Position numbers and translations under genes: made by a program | In this document: positions 1-7,254 of the stretch, one piece after another | Position numbering within the stretch: position 1 is the stretch's first letter | Layout: each line of letters starts with the position of its first letter | Assembly: GCA_021796135.1 (NCBI GenBank) | Contig: JAJYOQ010000076.1 | Span: 1 to 12,691 of the forward strand | Source of the DNA: Bacteroidota bacterium | Lineage (GTDB): Bacteria; Bacteroidota; Ignavibacteria; Ignavibacteriales; Ignavibacteriaceae | Reading direction: 5' to 3' | Length of the DNA stretch: 12,691 nucleotides | Notes under the pieces: generated by a model | Told to the model about the DNA's origin: nothing | Seen by the model: only the letters and a program-made list of their open reading frames with translations | Database searches by the model: none

Positions 1-21
1 AAGTAGACTAATAAGATTAAA
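1..21 (+). repeat. Left arm of a 21-bp perfect inverted repeat (partner at 214-234)
   Basis: Positions 1-21 are the exact reverse complement of 214-234. The match stops at position 22, where the base would need to pair with 213 and does not. It may extend left of the window, because the first base is already paired. The arms are 192 bp apart. One explanation is a chimeric, folded-back contig end; another is a genuine long-range hairpin in the leader transcript. The identity is direct observation; the cause is not known. Confidence 0.75.
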
Positions 22-41
22 AACATCATTTTTTTATTAGT

Positions 42-62
42 TTGATAAGTAACGCTTATCAA
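42..62. repeat. 8-bp perfect palindrome with 5-nt spacer; possible operator or weak terminator
   Basis: TTGATAAG (42-49) and CTTATCAA (55-62) are perfect reverse complements around the spacer TAACG. A T-rich stretch follows (63-77). The site could be the binding site of a dimeric regulator for the symporter unit, or the end of an upstream transcript. The stem is AT-rich and the T run is interrupted, so it would be a weak terminator. No regulator gene is in the window to link to it. Confidence 0.4.
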
Positions 63-175
63 TTTAATAAAATTTTTCACTATTAAAAGTCTAGAATTTG
101 TTAAAAAATCACATTAGATAAAAAATTGAATTCTATTATTCTTGGCACTTTTTGTGAGATATAACAAAAAAAATT

Positions 176-187
176 GGATGATATTTG
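176..187 (+). promoter_or_regulatory. Ribosome binding site and TTG start of the symporter gene
   Basis: GGA at 176-178 lies 6 nt upstream of the TTG at 185-187. The reading frame is closed just upstream by an in-frame TGA at 179-181, so no earlier start is possible. The next in-frame ATG is codon 45 and would remove the whole first membrane helix. The ATG at 178 is in a different frame and stops after about ten codons. These facts together support TTG as the start. Confidence 0.6.
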
Positions 188-1813
188 GTCTCAAATTTTA
201 CTTTTCTTGATAGTTTAATCTTATTAGTCTACTTAATTATTACATTAAGCATAGGCTTTTATTATTCCAGCAAAAAGGAAAAAAGTTCAGACGATTACTT
301 TTTTGCCGGTCATAGTATGGGCTGGATTACAATCGGATTATCTATTTTTGCTACAAATATCTCAAGTGAGCATTTTATTGGTCTTGCTGGATCAGGGGCA
401 ATTAGAGGTCTTGCAGTAGGTCAATTTGAGCTAATGGCAATCTTTATGTTGATTATTTTAGGGTGGTTCCTGACTCCTATATTTATAAAGTCGGGAATAA
501 ATACAGTACCGGAGTTTTTAGAAAAACGTTTTGACAGATCTACAAGAAAATTCTTTTCGGCTTTTTCAATTGTTATTTACCTTTTTACAAAAGTAACTGT
601 AACGCTTTTTGCCGGCGGAATTATCTTTTATGAAATCTTTGGAATTAACCTGTATGCATCAACTATTATAATAGTTCTTATTACCGGTATATATAGTGTT
701 ATCGGCGGAGCCACTGCAGTTATGAAAACACATATATTCCAGTCAATTGTTCTAATTTTAGGTGCATTTTTATTAACTGCCTTTAGCTTGAATGCGGTCG
801 GCGGCTTCTCTGGATTACGACAAAAATTACCTGCCGAATATTTTAATATGTTTAAACCATTGTCGGATCCGGACTATCCTTGGGCTGGAATAATTTTTGG
901 CGCACCTATAATTGCATTTTGGTATTGGTGCACAGATCAATATTTTGTGCAAAAAATTCTTAGTGCTAAAAGTATTGACGATGCCAGAAGAGGCTCACTT
1001 TTGGCAGCTTTTTTAAAGATTCTTCCACTTTTCCTGCTAGTTCTTCCCGGTTTAATTGCCATTGCGCTATTTCCTGAAATAAACGGAAACGAAGCTTTCC
1101 CTGTTTTATTAGCAAGTGATATTATTCCTGTTGGAATTAAAGGTCTAGTAGTTGCCGGAGTTTTAGCAGCAATGATGTCATCTCTCTCCAGTATTTTTAA
1201 TACTACCTCAACATTATTTACTTATGATTTTTATAAAACAAAACACCCAAATGCTTCTGAAAGAGAACTTGTTTTAATCGGAAGACTTTCTACTACCGTA
1301 ATTGTTATTATGGCTATCCTCTGTGTTCCGTTGGTAAAACTTATCAGCAATCAGGTTTATTTATTCCTTCAGGGCGTTCAATCATTTATAAGCCCTCCAA
1401 TTGCAGCTTTATTTATAGTTGCATTATTAATGAAACGAGCTAATGCCAGAGGTGCTATTTGGACATTGCTTATAGGCGAAGGTATAGGGTTTTTGCGGCT
1501 TATCCTGGAGATAATGGTAAACGCTAATATGATTTCCAATTCTTTTCTTTTAAGTATTGTACATGTTAACTTTTTATACTTTTCAATATCCTTATTTGTA
1601 TTAAGTGTGACTCTTATGGTTCTTTTAAGTCTGCAGTCGCAAAAAGACACAGAACCTAAAATACTGAAAGTTCAATATCTGGTTCCGGACTCAATACATG
1701 ATATTAGCATTGGAATTAAAAATATTGAAACAGTCAGAAGTTATAGAACAAGTATTTATATGTCAGCCTTTATATTATTAATTATTCTTGGATTATGGAG
1801 TTTGTGGTACTAA
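185..1813 (+). CDS. Sodium/sugar symporter, SSS family (SGLT type)
   Basis: Inner-membrane symporter of the solute:sodium symporter family, 542 residues, the same size as Vibrio vSGLT (about 543). About 14 hydrophobic helices can be drawn, the first at residues 8-27 and the last at 521-541. Family motifs include TNISSEHFIGLAGSG (57-71), FELMA (81-85), WYWCTDQ (246-252), the serine-rich AAMMSSLSSIFNTTS (328-342) and the LQGVQSFISPP region (395-405). By alignment from memory, the sugar-binding residues of human SGLT1 (N78, H83, E102, Y290, W291, K321, Q457) correspond to N58, H63, E82, Y247, W248, K278 and Q396, all identical. The Na2-site positions correspond to A56, I59, A329, S332 and S333. 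This supports Na+-coupled import of glucose- or galactose-like sugar. It starts with TTG and is followed 65 bp later by a secreted binding-type protein, probably in the same unit. A hydrophilic loop at about 484-520 precedes the last helix. Confidence 0.93.
   Translation: MVSNFTFLDSLILLVYLIITLSIGFYYSSKKEKSSDDYFFAGHSMGWITIGLSIFATNISSEHFIGLAGSGAIRGLAVGQFELMAIFMLIILGWFLTPIFIKSGINTVPEFLEKRFDRSTRKFFSAFSIVIYLFTKVTVTLFAGGIIFYEIFGINLYASTIIIVLITGIYSVIGGATAVMKTHIFQSIVLILGAFLLTAFSLNAVGGFSGLRQKLPAEYFNMFKPLSDPDYPWAGIIFGAPIIAFWYWCTDQYFVQKILSAKSIDDARRGSLLAAFLKILPLFLLVLPGLIAIALFPEINGNEAFPVLLASDIIPVGIKGLVVAGVLAAMMSSLSSIFNTTSTLFTYDFYKTKHPNASERELVLIGRLSTTVIVIMAILCVPLVKLISNQVYLFLQGVQSFISPPIAALFIVALLMKRANARGAIWTLLIGEGIGFLRLILEIMVNANMISNSFLLSIVHVNFLYFSISLFVLSVTLMVLLSLQSQKDTEPKILKVQYLVPDSIHDISIGIKNIETVRSYRTSIYMSAFILLIILGLWSLWY
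214..234 (-). repeat. Right arm of the 21-bp inverted repeat, inside the symporter gene
   Basis: This segment covers codons 10 to 17 of the symporter, the start of its first transmembrane helix, and is the exact reverse complement of positions 1-21. Because it encodes a normal helix here, this copy is the likely original, and the non-coding copy at the window edge is the derived or artefactual one. Confidence 0.7.
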
Positions 1814-1866
1814 TGAATTTCTTGTTTATGCTCTATTTAATTAACTGTTTATCAATTAACAAAAAA

Positions 1867-1872
1867 AGGAGA
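1867..1872 (+). promoter_or_regulatory. Strong Shine-Dalgarno of the T9SS-tailed binding protein
   Basis: AGGAGA at 1867-1872, preceded by a run of A, sits 6 nt before the ATG at 1879. It is the best ribosome binding site in the window. This fits a highly produced secreted protein and confirms the start that gives a clean signal peptide. Confidence 0.75.
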
Positions 1873-1878
1873 TAGTTT

Positions 1879-4386
1879 ATGAAAAAACTATTTTTACCTG
1901 TTCTTTTTGCTGTTATATTTCTTATCGGAGGAAAAGTCTTTGCTCAATCTATTGATAGCTTTGACTCTTTCACTGATACTACATATACTATTGGATCAGA
2001 AGGGTCCCCGACAGCAATTTCTTATCATTCCGATAGTACAAATTTTAAGGAAGGTGTTGCTTCTTTAGATTGTAAGATTTCTATTGGCTCGTTTCATGCG
2101 TGGGGTAGTTTCCTTTCGCTTCATAGAAGTGCCCCCAAAGGAACCTATTTTGATTGGTCAAGTAGTGATACTTTAAAACTTTGGATTAGAGTAGTCAAAG
2201 CCCCCGTTAACCCCCAGGCAATGGTTTTCAGGATTCAGTTACTGGATCAGCCGACACCCACTGATAATCAAGAATTGTGGGTATATGAAAACGATACAAT
2301 CTTTGCTACTCAAAATCAATGGGTTCAATTAAAAGTTCCATTTAAGCAAATTTCTTCTGATGGCACGGTAAATCCTGGAGATTCTGGTTTTGTTATTGCT
2401 CCTTACAATTGGAATCAACCAATGAATGATCAAAAATTAAATATGGATAAGATTATTGGATATGATTTATCTGTAGTCACAACAGCAACACCAGCAGATT
2501 CGATTGAAGTTGAGTATGATGGTTTTGAAAGAACTGGAAATAGACCTATCCCATTTATAATTTTTAACGGAATTTCTTCTCCTGGCGAATTAGGTAATCC
2601 ATGGACATGGGGTGGGGCAAGTATTAGTACTGTTGTCGGTGCCGGTCCTGTGCCAAACTCAAATGCATTAATGTGGACCATGGGCGATCAATACAATAAT
2701 GGTTGGTGCGGATTTGGCTGGTCGCTTTCTTCACCGTTTAACTTGTCAGGCGGCTGGCTTACTGATAGTTTAAAATTTTTGATGAAAACAAATGCCGTTA
2801 ATGATTCTTTAAGAGTTCAGTTCGAAAGCGGTGCTGGGAAAGTTGGATTAGTTTTCAATACCGCAGCAGATACAAACTGGCATCAATATACTTTTGCTCT
2901 TAGAGATATTAACGTTAACGAAGGGACTGCTGGCGCCTTTGATCCATCAAAAATTGGTGTTTTTCAGTTCATAACACAGAATGATAGTTCTAATCCAAGC
3001 AGAATAAATGGTAAAGTGGCATATATTACTAACATTTGGACAGGTAATCCCGTAATAAATGTTCTTCCTCCAGTAGCACCAACAGGTGTAAGCGTTGTTG
3101 CAAACACAGATAATTCAAATACTATTATTTGGAATGATGTTCCTGATCAACCAGCCGGCACTTATAATGTTTATTATTCTTTTAATCCTATAACCGATAT
3201 CACTGCTCCGGGTGTTGAGTTTGCAACTAGTGGCATTCCTAAAGGAACTCAAACATATACTCATCTTTTAAAGGCTCCCGGAAGCAATCAAAATGTTTCT
3301 TATTACTATGCAGTTGTATGCCGCAGTGATGCAGGGGTTTTAGGCAATCCTGGTGTAACCTCAAGCGCAACTCTCAATATGGCAAAAGGAGTTAATACAA
3401 TAAACCCTACAGCACCTACTAATTTTGTAGCTGATGGTGATCTTAGTGATTGGTCTAATATTAAACCATTTAGATTATATTATAGCGATGGCAGCGGAAC
3501 TCCAGTTCAAAACAGTAAAATTAGCAGCGACTCAGTAAGTTCTGGGGATATTTATGTAGCTGTTGATCAGAATTATTTATATGTAGCCGGACATATCAAC
3601 ACTAACAATATTCAGTTTTTAGCCACTCAATCATCTTGGCTTAACACATCCACAGATATGTTTATTGGTCTATATGATTGGCACGGAATGTCACATACTT
3701 CTTTGCAAACAGGAGCTCAACCTGATTATCATCTCCGATTTGCAGAAGACAGAGTTATTGTAGATAACAATGGAACTGATTCTTTGGAAGTTCCTGGTGC
3801 AAATTATTATTGGGGTTCTAGATTTCCTGATCCTTTTGCTGGTTATAATTTTGAGGCAAAAATTTCTTGGCAGGATATTGCGCACAAACGAAATGGAGGA
3901 AACGGCGGTACAGATAACGTATTCGTTCCTCAAGAGGGAATGAGAATTCCAATTGATTTTGAGCTTAGTAGCTGTAGTCCCGGTGCAACATCAAGGGATG
4001 GACAACTAGATTATTCTCCTATTGCTCAAGGAAATTCTTATGCAAATGTGTCATTATGGTCATATACCTGGATAGGCAACAAATGGAGCGTTACAGGAGT
4101 TAATGATGCTAAACAAACAGTAAAAAGTTATCAATTAGCACAAAATTATCCGAATCCATTTAATCCGACCACACAAATTCAATATTCAATAATGAAACCC
4201 GGAATGGTTTCTTTAAAGATATATGATATTTTAGGTCGTCAGGTAGCTACTTTGGTTAATCAATTCCAGGCTTCAGGAAAATATACCGTTAACTTTAATG
4301 CAGCTAATCTTGCTAGCGGTGTTTATTTCTATGAAATTCAGTCCGGTTCATTCCAAAGCGTTAAGAAAATGATGCTTCTAAAGTAA
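1879..4386 (+). CDS. Secreted carbohydrate-binding-type multidomain protein with T9SS type A sorting tail
   Basis: An 835-residue exported protein. Residues 1-23 form a signal peptide (MKKLFLPVLF onward, cleavage near VFAQ). Residues about 25-220 and 234-392 look like two related beta-sandwich modules. Both share a DTLK/DSLK strand, an alternating RIQL/RVQF strand and a QWVQLKVPF / NWHQYTFAL strand, as in galactose-binding-fold carbohydrate modules (CBM11/30-like). A fibronectin type III-like domain spans about 398-500 (PPVAPTGVSV start, YYYAVV near the end). A CBM9-like domain spans about 515-732, opening with DGDLSDWS and continuing with DIYVAVDQNYLYVAG. Residues 750-835 are a canonical T9SS C-terminal domain, with NYPNPFNPTT at 756-765, KIYDILGRQVATL and a GVYFYEI strand. 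I see no catalytic domain, so binding rather than hydrolysis is inferred. It follows the symporter by 65 bp and is closed by a strong terminator. Substrate is unknown; a plant or algal glycan is only a guess. Confidence 0.85.
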   Translation: MKKLFLPVLFAVIFLIGGKVFAQSIDSFDSFTDTTYTIGSEGSPTAISYHSDSTNFKEGVASLDCKISIGSFHAWGSFLSLHRSAPKGTYFDWSSSDTLKLWIRVVKAPVNPQAMVFRIQLLDQPTPTDNQELWVYENDTIFATQNQWVQLKVPFKQISSDGTVNPGDSGFVIAPYNWNQPMNDQKLNMDKIIGYDLSVVTTATPADSIEVEYDGFERTGNRPIPFIIFNGISSPGELGNPWTWGGASISTVVGAGPVPNSNALMWTMGDQYNNGWCGFGWSLSSPFNLSGGWLTDSLKFLMKTNAVNDSLRVQFESGAGKVGLVFNTAADTNWHQYTFALRDINVNEGTAGAFDPSKIGVFQFITQNDSSNPSRINGKVAYITNIWTGNPVINVLPPVAPTGVSVVANTDNSNTIIWNDVPDQPAGTYNVYYSFNPITDITAPGVEFATSGIPKGTQTYTHLLKAPGSNQNVSYYYAVVCRSDAGVLGNPGVTSSATLNMAKGVNTINPTAPTNFVADGDLSDWSNIKPFRLYYSDGSGTPVQNSKISSDSVSSGDIYVAVDQNYLYVAGHINTNNIQFLATQSSWLNTSTDMFIGLYDWHGMSHTSLQTGAQPDYHLRFAEDRVIVDNNGTDSLEVPGANYYWGSRFPDPFAGYNFEAKISWQDIAHKRNGGNGGTDNVFVPQEGMRIPIDFELSSCSPGATSRDGQLDYSPIAQGNSYANVSLWSYTWIGNKWSVTGVNDAKQTVKSYQLAQNYPNPFNPTTQIQYSIMKPGMVSLKIYDILGRQVATLVNQFQASGKYTVNFNAANLASGVYFYEIQSGSFQSVKKMMLLK

Positions 4387-4395
4387 ATTCCTTAT

Positions 4396-4432
4396 GTGCA
4401 GCCCAAATCTTATTTGGGCTGCACTATTTTTT
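4396..4432 (+). terminator. Strong Rho-independent terminator after the T9SS-tailed protein
   Basis: GTGCAGCCCAAAT (4396-4408) and ATTTGGGCTGCAC (4412-4424) form a perfect 13-bp stem with a 3-nt CTT loop. It is followed by TATTTTTT (4425-4432). It begins 9 bp after the TAA of the upstream gene. There is no A tract on the upstream side, so it works on the forward strand only. It separates the symporter/binding-protein unit from the TonB receptor unit. Confidence 0.93.
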
Positions 4433-4470
4433 GTAAAGGTCTGTTTGATTTAATATTCATTTTACTATTT

Positions 4471-4485
4471 GGGAAAAAGATCATG
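4471..4485 (+). promoter_or_regulatory. Probable ribosome binding site and ATG start of the TonB receptor
   Basis: GGGA at 4471-4474 lies 8 nt upstream of the ATG at 4483. It is weaker than the other ribosome binding sites here. The choice is supported because every earlier in-frame start, such as the GTG at 4396, lies in or right after the terminator hairpin. Starting here also gives a basic N-region followed directly by one hydrophobic stretch, as expected for a signal peptide. Confidence 0.55.
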
Positions 4486-7230
4486 TGTAATTACGATAAA
4501 CGGTTTCTAAATAAATTGAAATACATTCTAAAAAAGGAAAGAGAAATTATATTTTTACTTTTCTTCTTTATAATTTCTACCAGCCTTACCCATGCAGGAA
4601 CCACCGGTAAACTATCCGGCAAAATTTTGGATGCATCTACCGGTGAACCGGTTGTAGGCGCAAATGTGGTAATAGAAGGTACATACATGGGTGCAGCAGC
4701 AGACCTTGATGGTTATTACTATATCAATAATATTCCTCCCGGTAATTATACTGTGGTAGTTAGTGCAATCGGTTATGAAAAAACGGTTATTAAAAAGGTA
4801 CCAATTAAAATTGATTTGACCTTTTCATTAGATGTTAAATTAACTCCGAAATCAGTTAATGCTAAGGAAGTTGTAATCACGGCTCATCGCCCGCTGGTTC
4901 AGAAAGACCTTACATCTTCCTCGGTAACAATTTCATCAAACGAAATTAGTATGATGCCGGTTGAAAGTGTTGGACAAATTATAAATCTTCAAGCAGGTGT
5001 TGTCGGAGGACATTTTAGAGGCGGTCGTTCAGACGAAGTTTCATATTTAGTTGACGGATTACCGGTTACAGATCCATATAACGGCGGATTACCTCTTCAG
5101 GTGGAAAATTCATCTATAAGAGAAATGGAAGTAATCAGCGGTACTTTTGACGCAGAATACGGTCAGGCAATGTCCGGGGTTGTTAATATTGTAACGGAAG
5201 ATGGTACACAACATTATCATGGCTCTTTATCGGCATATACAGGCGACTATGTAACCACACATACAAATATTTTTCCTAATATTGGAAGATTGACTTCTTT
5301 CAGAACAAAAGATTTTGAATTCAGTTTAAGCGGTCCGACAAAAATTTTAAGTAATCTTACTTTTTTTACAACCGGCAGATATTATTATGATAGTGGTTAC
5401 CTTTATGGTAAAAGAGTATACACGGTTTATGATAAATCACCTTTTGAACTAAAAGACGGAAGCGGTATGGCTATTTTGGACCAAAACGGGAATCCAATTT
5501 ATATTACTACTCATACAGGTGATGGATCATGGGTCCCGATGAATCCAACAGAAAGATACTCTTTTAACGGAAAATTAACTTATAATTTGCCTAAATTTAA
5601 GTTTACCTATAGCATATTCTGGAATAAAGATTGGAATAAATATTTTAGCCAAGCATGGGCTTGGACTCCGGATGGAATTTTAAATAATTATATGAATAAT
5701 TTCATCCACAGTTTCCAGATTTCGCATATTCCATCTCAAAGCGTTTATGAAACCTTAAAGTTTTCGGTTAATCGGTATAATTATACTGGTTATGTTTATG
5801 CAAATCCAAATGATCCCCGGTATCAGGATCCTAATCAAGGCGCTCCTATATCAAATTATACTTTTCAATCCGGTGGTCAGCAGTCTAATAGGTATGAAAG
5901 AGAGACAATTCAAAGCACTCTACAATGGCAATTAAATGCACAGTTATCAAAAATCCACAAACTGGGAATTGGTGCAGAATTAGACTGGTATAAGCTATTC
6001 GATCACGAATATAGCTTAATCAGTCCAAATACCGGAGTAACTACAGATTCTGTTTATACGCCTCTTTATAGTGATCTAGGCACAACTTCTACTAATCAGA
6101 TTTATACTAAATATCCAATTGCTTTTTCGGCTTATGTTCAAGATAAAGCCGAATATGATATAATGATTTTAAACTTTGGTGTTCGTTTTGATTATTTCAA
6201 TGCGAATTCACAAACTCTGTCTGATTTAAGAAATCCAATGCGTGATACGAACTTTGCAAATGCCGGTCAATGGACACCTGCTACTGCTAAAATGCAGATT
6301 AGTCCGCGTTTAGGAATTTCATTCCCGATTACTGACAGAGGTATTATTCATTTTTCTTACGGACATTTTTTCCAAATTCCGAGTTTTTCAAATCTTTATG
6401 TAAATTCAAACTTTGTGGTTCCGCTGGATGCTTCCTTGTCATCAATCGTTGGAAATCCCGATTTGAAAGCACAGCAGACTGTTAAGTATGAGTTGGGACT
6501 TCAGCAGGCACTCGCGTCCGACATGTCATTAGATTTTACTTTATATTACAGTGATATAAGGAACCTGCTTGGTATGGAAATAATAAATACTTATCAGGGC
6601 GTAAATTATGCAAGATTTGTTAATCGCGATTATGGAAATGTACGAGGATTTATTGTTACACTTGATAAAAGATTCTCCGATTTCTTTAGTGCAAAATTAG
6701 ATTATACATATCAGATTGCAGAAGGTGATGCATCTGATCCAATGACGGTATTCTATAATAACCAAACAAGCCCGCCTATTGAAACTAATAAGACATTTGT
6801 TCCGCTAAACTGGGATCAGCGCTCAACGTTAAACATTTCATTTAACTTCGGGCAGGCAAATAACTGGAATGTCGGTTTAATATTTAATTATGGTTCAGGA
6901 TTTCCTTATACTGAAGACGTAAGAGTTTCTCAAGGATTACGTTTTGAGAACGGCGGGATTAAACCTTCCACATATAATGTTGATATGAGAGCTGAAAAAT
7001 ATTTCAAAGTAAACGGGATAGATATAAATGCTTTTCTACTTGTTTACAATCTATTGGATATCAAAAATGAAGTTAACGTGAATTCAGCAAGCGGCAGAGC
7101 AAATGTGGATTTGTATACTAATTTGGCAGGGACATTATACGGATTAAACACTATTCAGCAATACTTAAATGATCCTACAAGCTTCTCAACACCAAGGCAG
7201 GTTCGCATTGGTTTGCAAGTAGGATTTTAG
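4483..7230 (+). CDS. TonB-dependent outer-membrane receptor with carboxypeptidase-regulatory-like N-terminal domain
   Basis: A 915-residue outer-membrane transporter that would take up a large substrate using energy from TonB/ExbBD. With the ATG at 4483, residues 1-38 form a signal peptide: a long basic N-region with several Lys/Arg, the core IIFLLFFFIISTSL, and cleavage after THA. Residues about 41-121 are a carboxypeptidase-regulatory-like beta-sandwich (GKLSGKILDASTGEPVVGAN, then DLDGYYYINNIPPGNYTV). EVVITA at 129-134 resembles the segment that precedes the plug in Bacteroidota receptors. The plug covers about 138-238 and includes the strand SYLVDGLPVTDP, then VISGTFDAEYGQAMSGVVNIVT. The rest is a beta-barrel with many aromatic alternating strands, ending in RQVRIGLQVGF with a terminal Phe. 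No SusD-like partner is present; instead the next gene, 24 bp on, encodes a calcium-loop secreted protein. Substrate cannot be read from the sequence; context favours a glycan fragment. The 5' end is preceded by a terminator, so it needs its own promoter in 4433-4470, which I could not define. Confidence 0.9.
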   Translation: MCNYDKRFLNKLKYILKKEREIIFLLFFFIISTSLTHAGTTGKLSGKILDASTGEPVVGANVVIEGTYMGAAADLDGYYYINNIPPGNYTVVVSAIGYEKTVIKKVPIKIDLTFSLDVKLTPKSVNAKEVVITAHRPLVQKDLTSSSVTISSNEISMMPVESVGQIINLQAGVVGGHFRGGRSDEVSYLVDGLPVTDPYNGGLPLQVENSSIREMEVISGTFDAEYGQAMSGVVNIVTEDGTQHYHGSLSAYTGDYVTTHTNIFPNIGRLTSFRTKDFEFSLSGPTKILSNLTFFTTGRYYYDSGYLYGKRVYTVYDKSPFELKDGSGMAILDQNGNPIYITTHTGDGSWVPMNPTERYSFNGKLTYNLPKFKFTYSIFWNKDWNKYFSQAWAWTPDGILNNYMNNFIHSFQISHIPSQSVYETLKFSVNRYNYTGYVYANPNDPRYQDPNQGAPISNYTFQSGGQQSNRYERETIQSTLQWQLNAQLSKIHKLGIGAELDWYKLFDHEYSLISPNTGVTTDSVYTPLYSDLGTTSTNQIYTKYPIAFSAYVQDKAEYDIMILNFGVRFDYFNANSQTLSDLRNPMRDTNFANAGQWTPATAKMQISPRLGISFPITDRGIIHFSYGHFFQIPSFSNLYVNSNFVVPLDASLSSIVGNPDLKAQQTVKYELGLQQALASDMSLDFTLYYSDIRNLLGMEIINTYQGVNYARFVNRDYGNVRGFIVTLDKRFSDFFSAKLDYTYQIAEGDASDPMTVFYNNQTSPPIETNKTFVPLNWDQRSTLNISFNFGQANNWNVGLIFNYGSGFPYTEDVRVSQGLRFENGGIKPSTYNVDMRAEKYFKVNGIDINAFLLVYNLLDIKNEVNVNSASGRANVDLYTNLAGTLYGLNTIQQYLNDPTSFSTPRQVRIGLQVGF

Positions 7231-7254
7231 ATTAAAAGATATGGAGAATTTAGA

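Larger units (their letters stand above)
1..184. other. AT-rich non-coding leader upstream of the symporter gene
   Basis: No credible coding region is visible on either strand here. The stretch is very AT-rich and contains a short palindrome at 42-62 and one arm of a 21-bp inverted repeat at 1-21. I searched for sigma-70-like and Bacteroidota-type (TTTG / TAnnTTTG) promoter pairs and found none with acceptable spacing. The promoter of the first unit is probably in this stretch or further upstream, but I cannot place it. Confidence 0.7.

Noticed and set aside
142..165. TTGGCAC at 142-148 resembling a sigma-54 -24 element, or a -35 hexamer paired with TATAAC at 160-165.
   Set aside because: The base pair expected 12 positions after the GG is not GC, so the -12 element is absent. 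As a sigma-70 pair the spacer would be only 12 nt. Neither reading holds.
4394..4456. A 19-residue frame starting at the ATG at 4394, within the terminator.
   Set aside because: It lies in the terminator hairpin and its T tract, has no ribosome binding site and shows no protein-like features.
4431..4456. TTGTAA at 4431 and TAATAT at 4451 as the promoter of the TonB receptor unit.
   Set aside because: The spacer is 14 nt, too short for a standard promoter, and the TTG is part of the terminator's T tract. A promoter is expected in this area, but this pair is not convincing.
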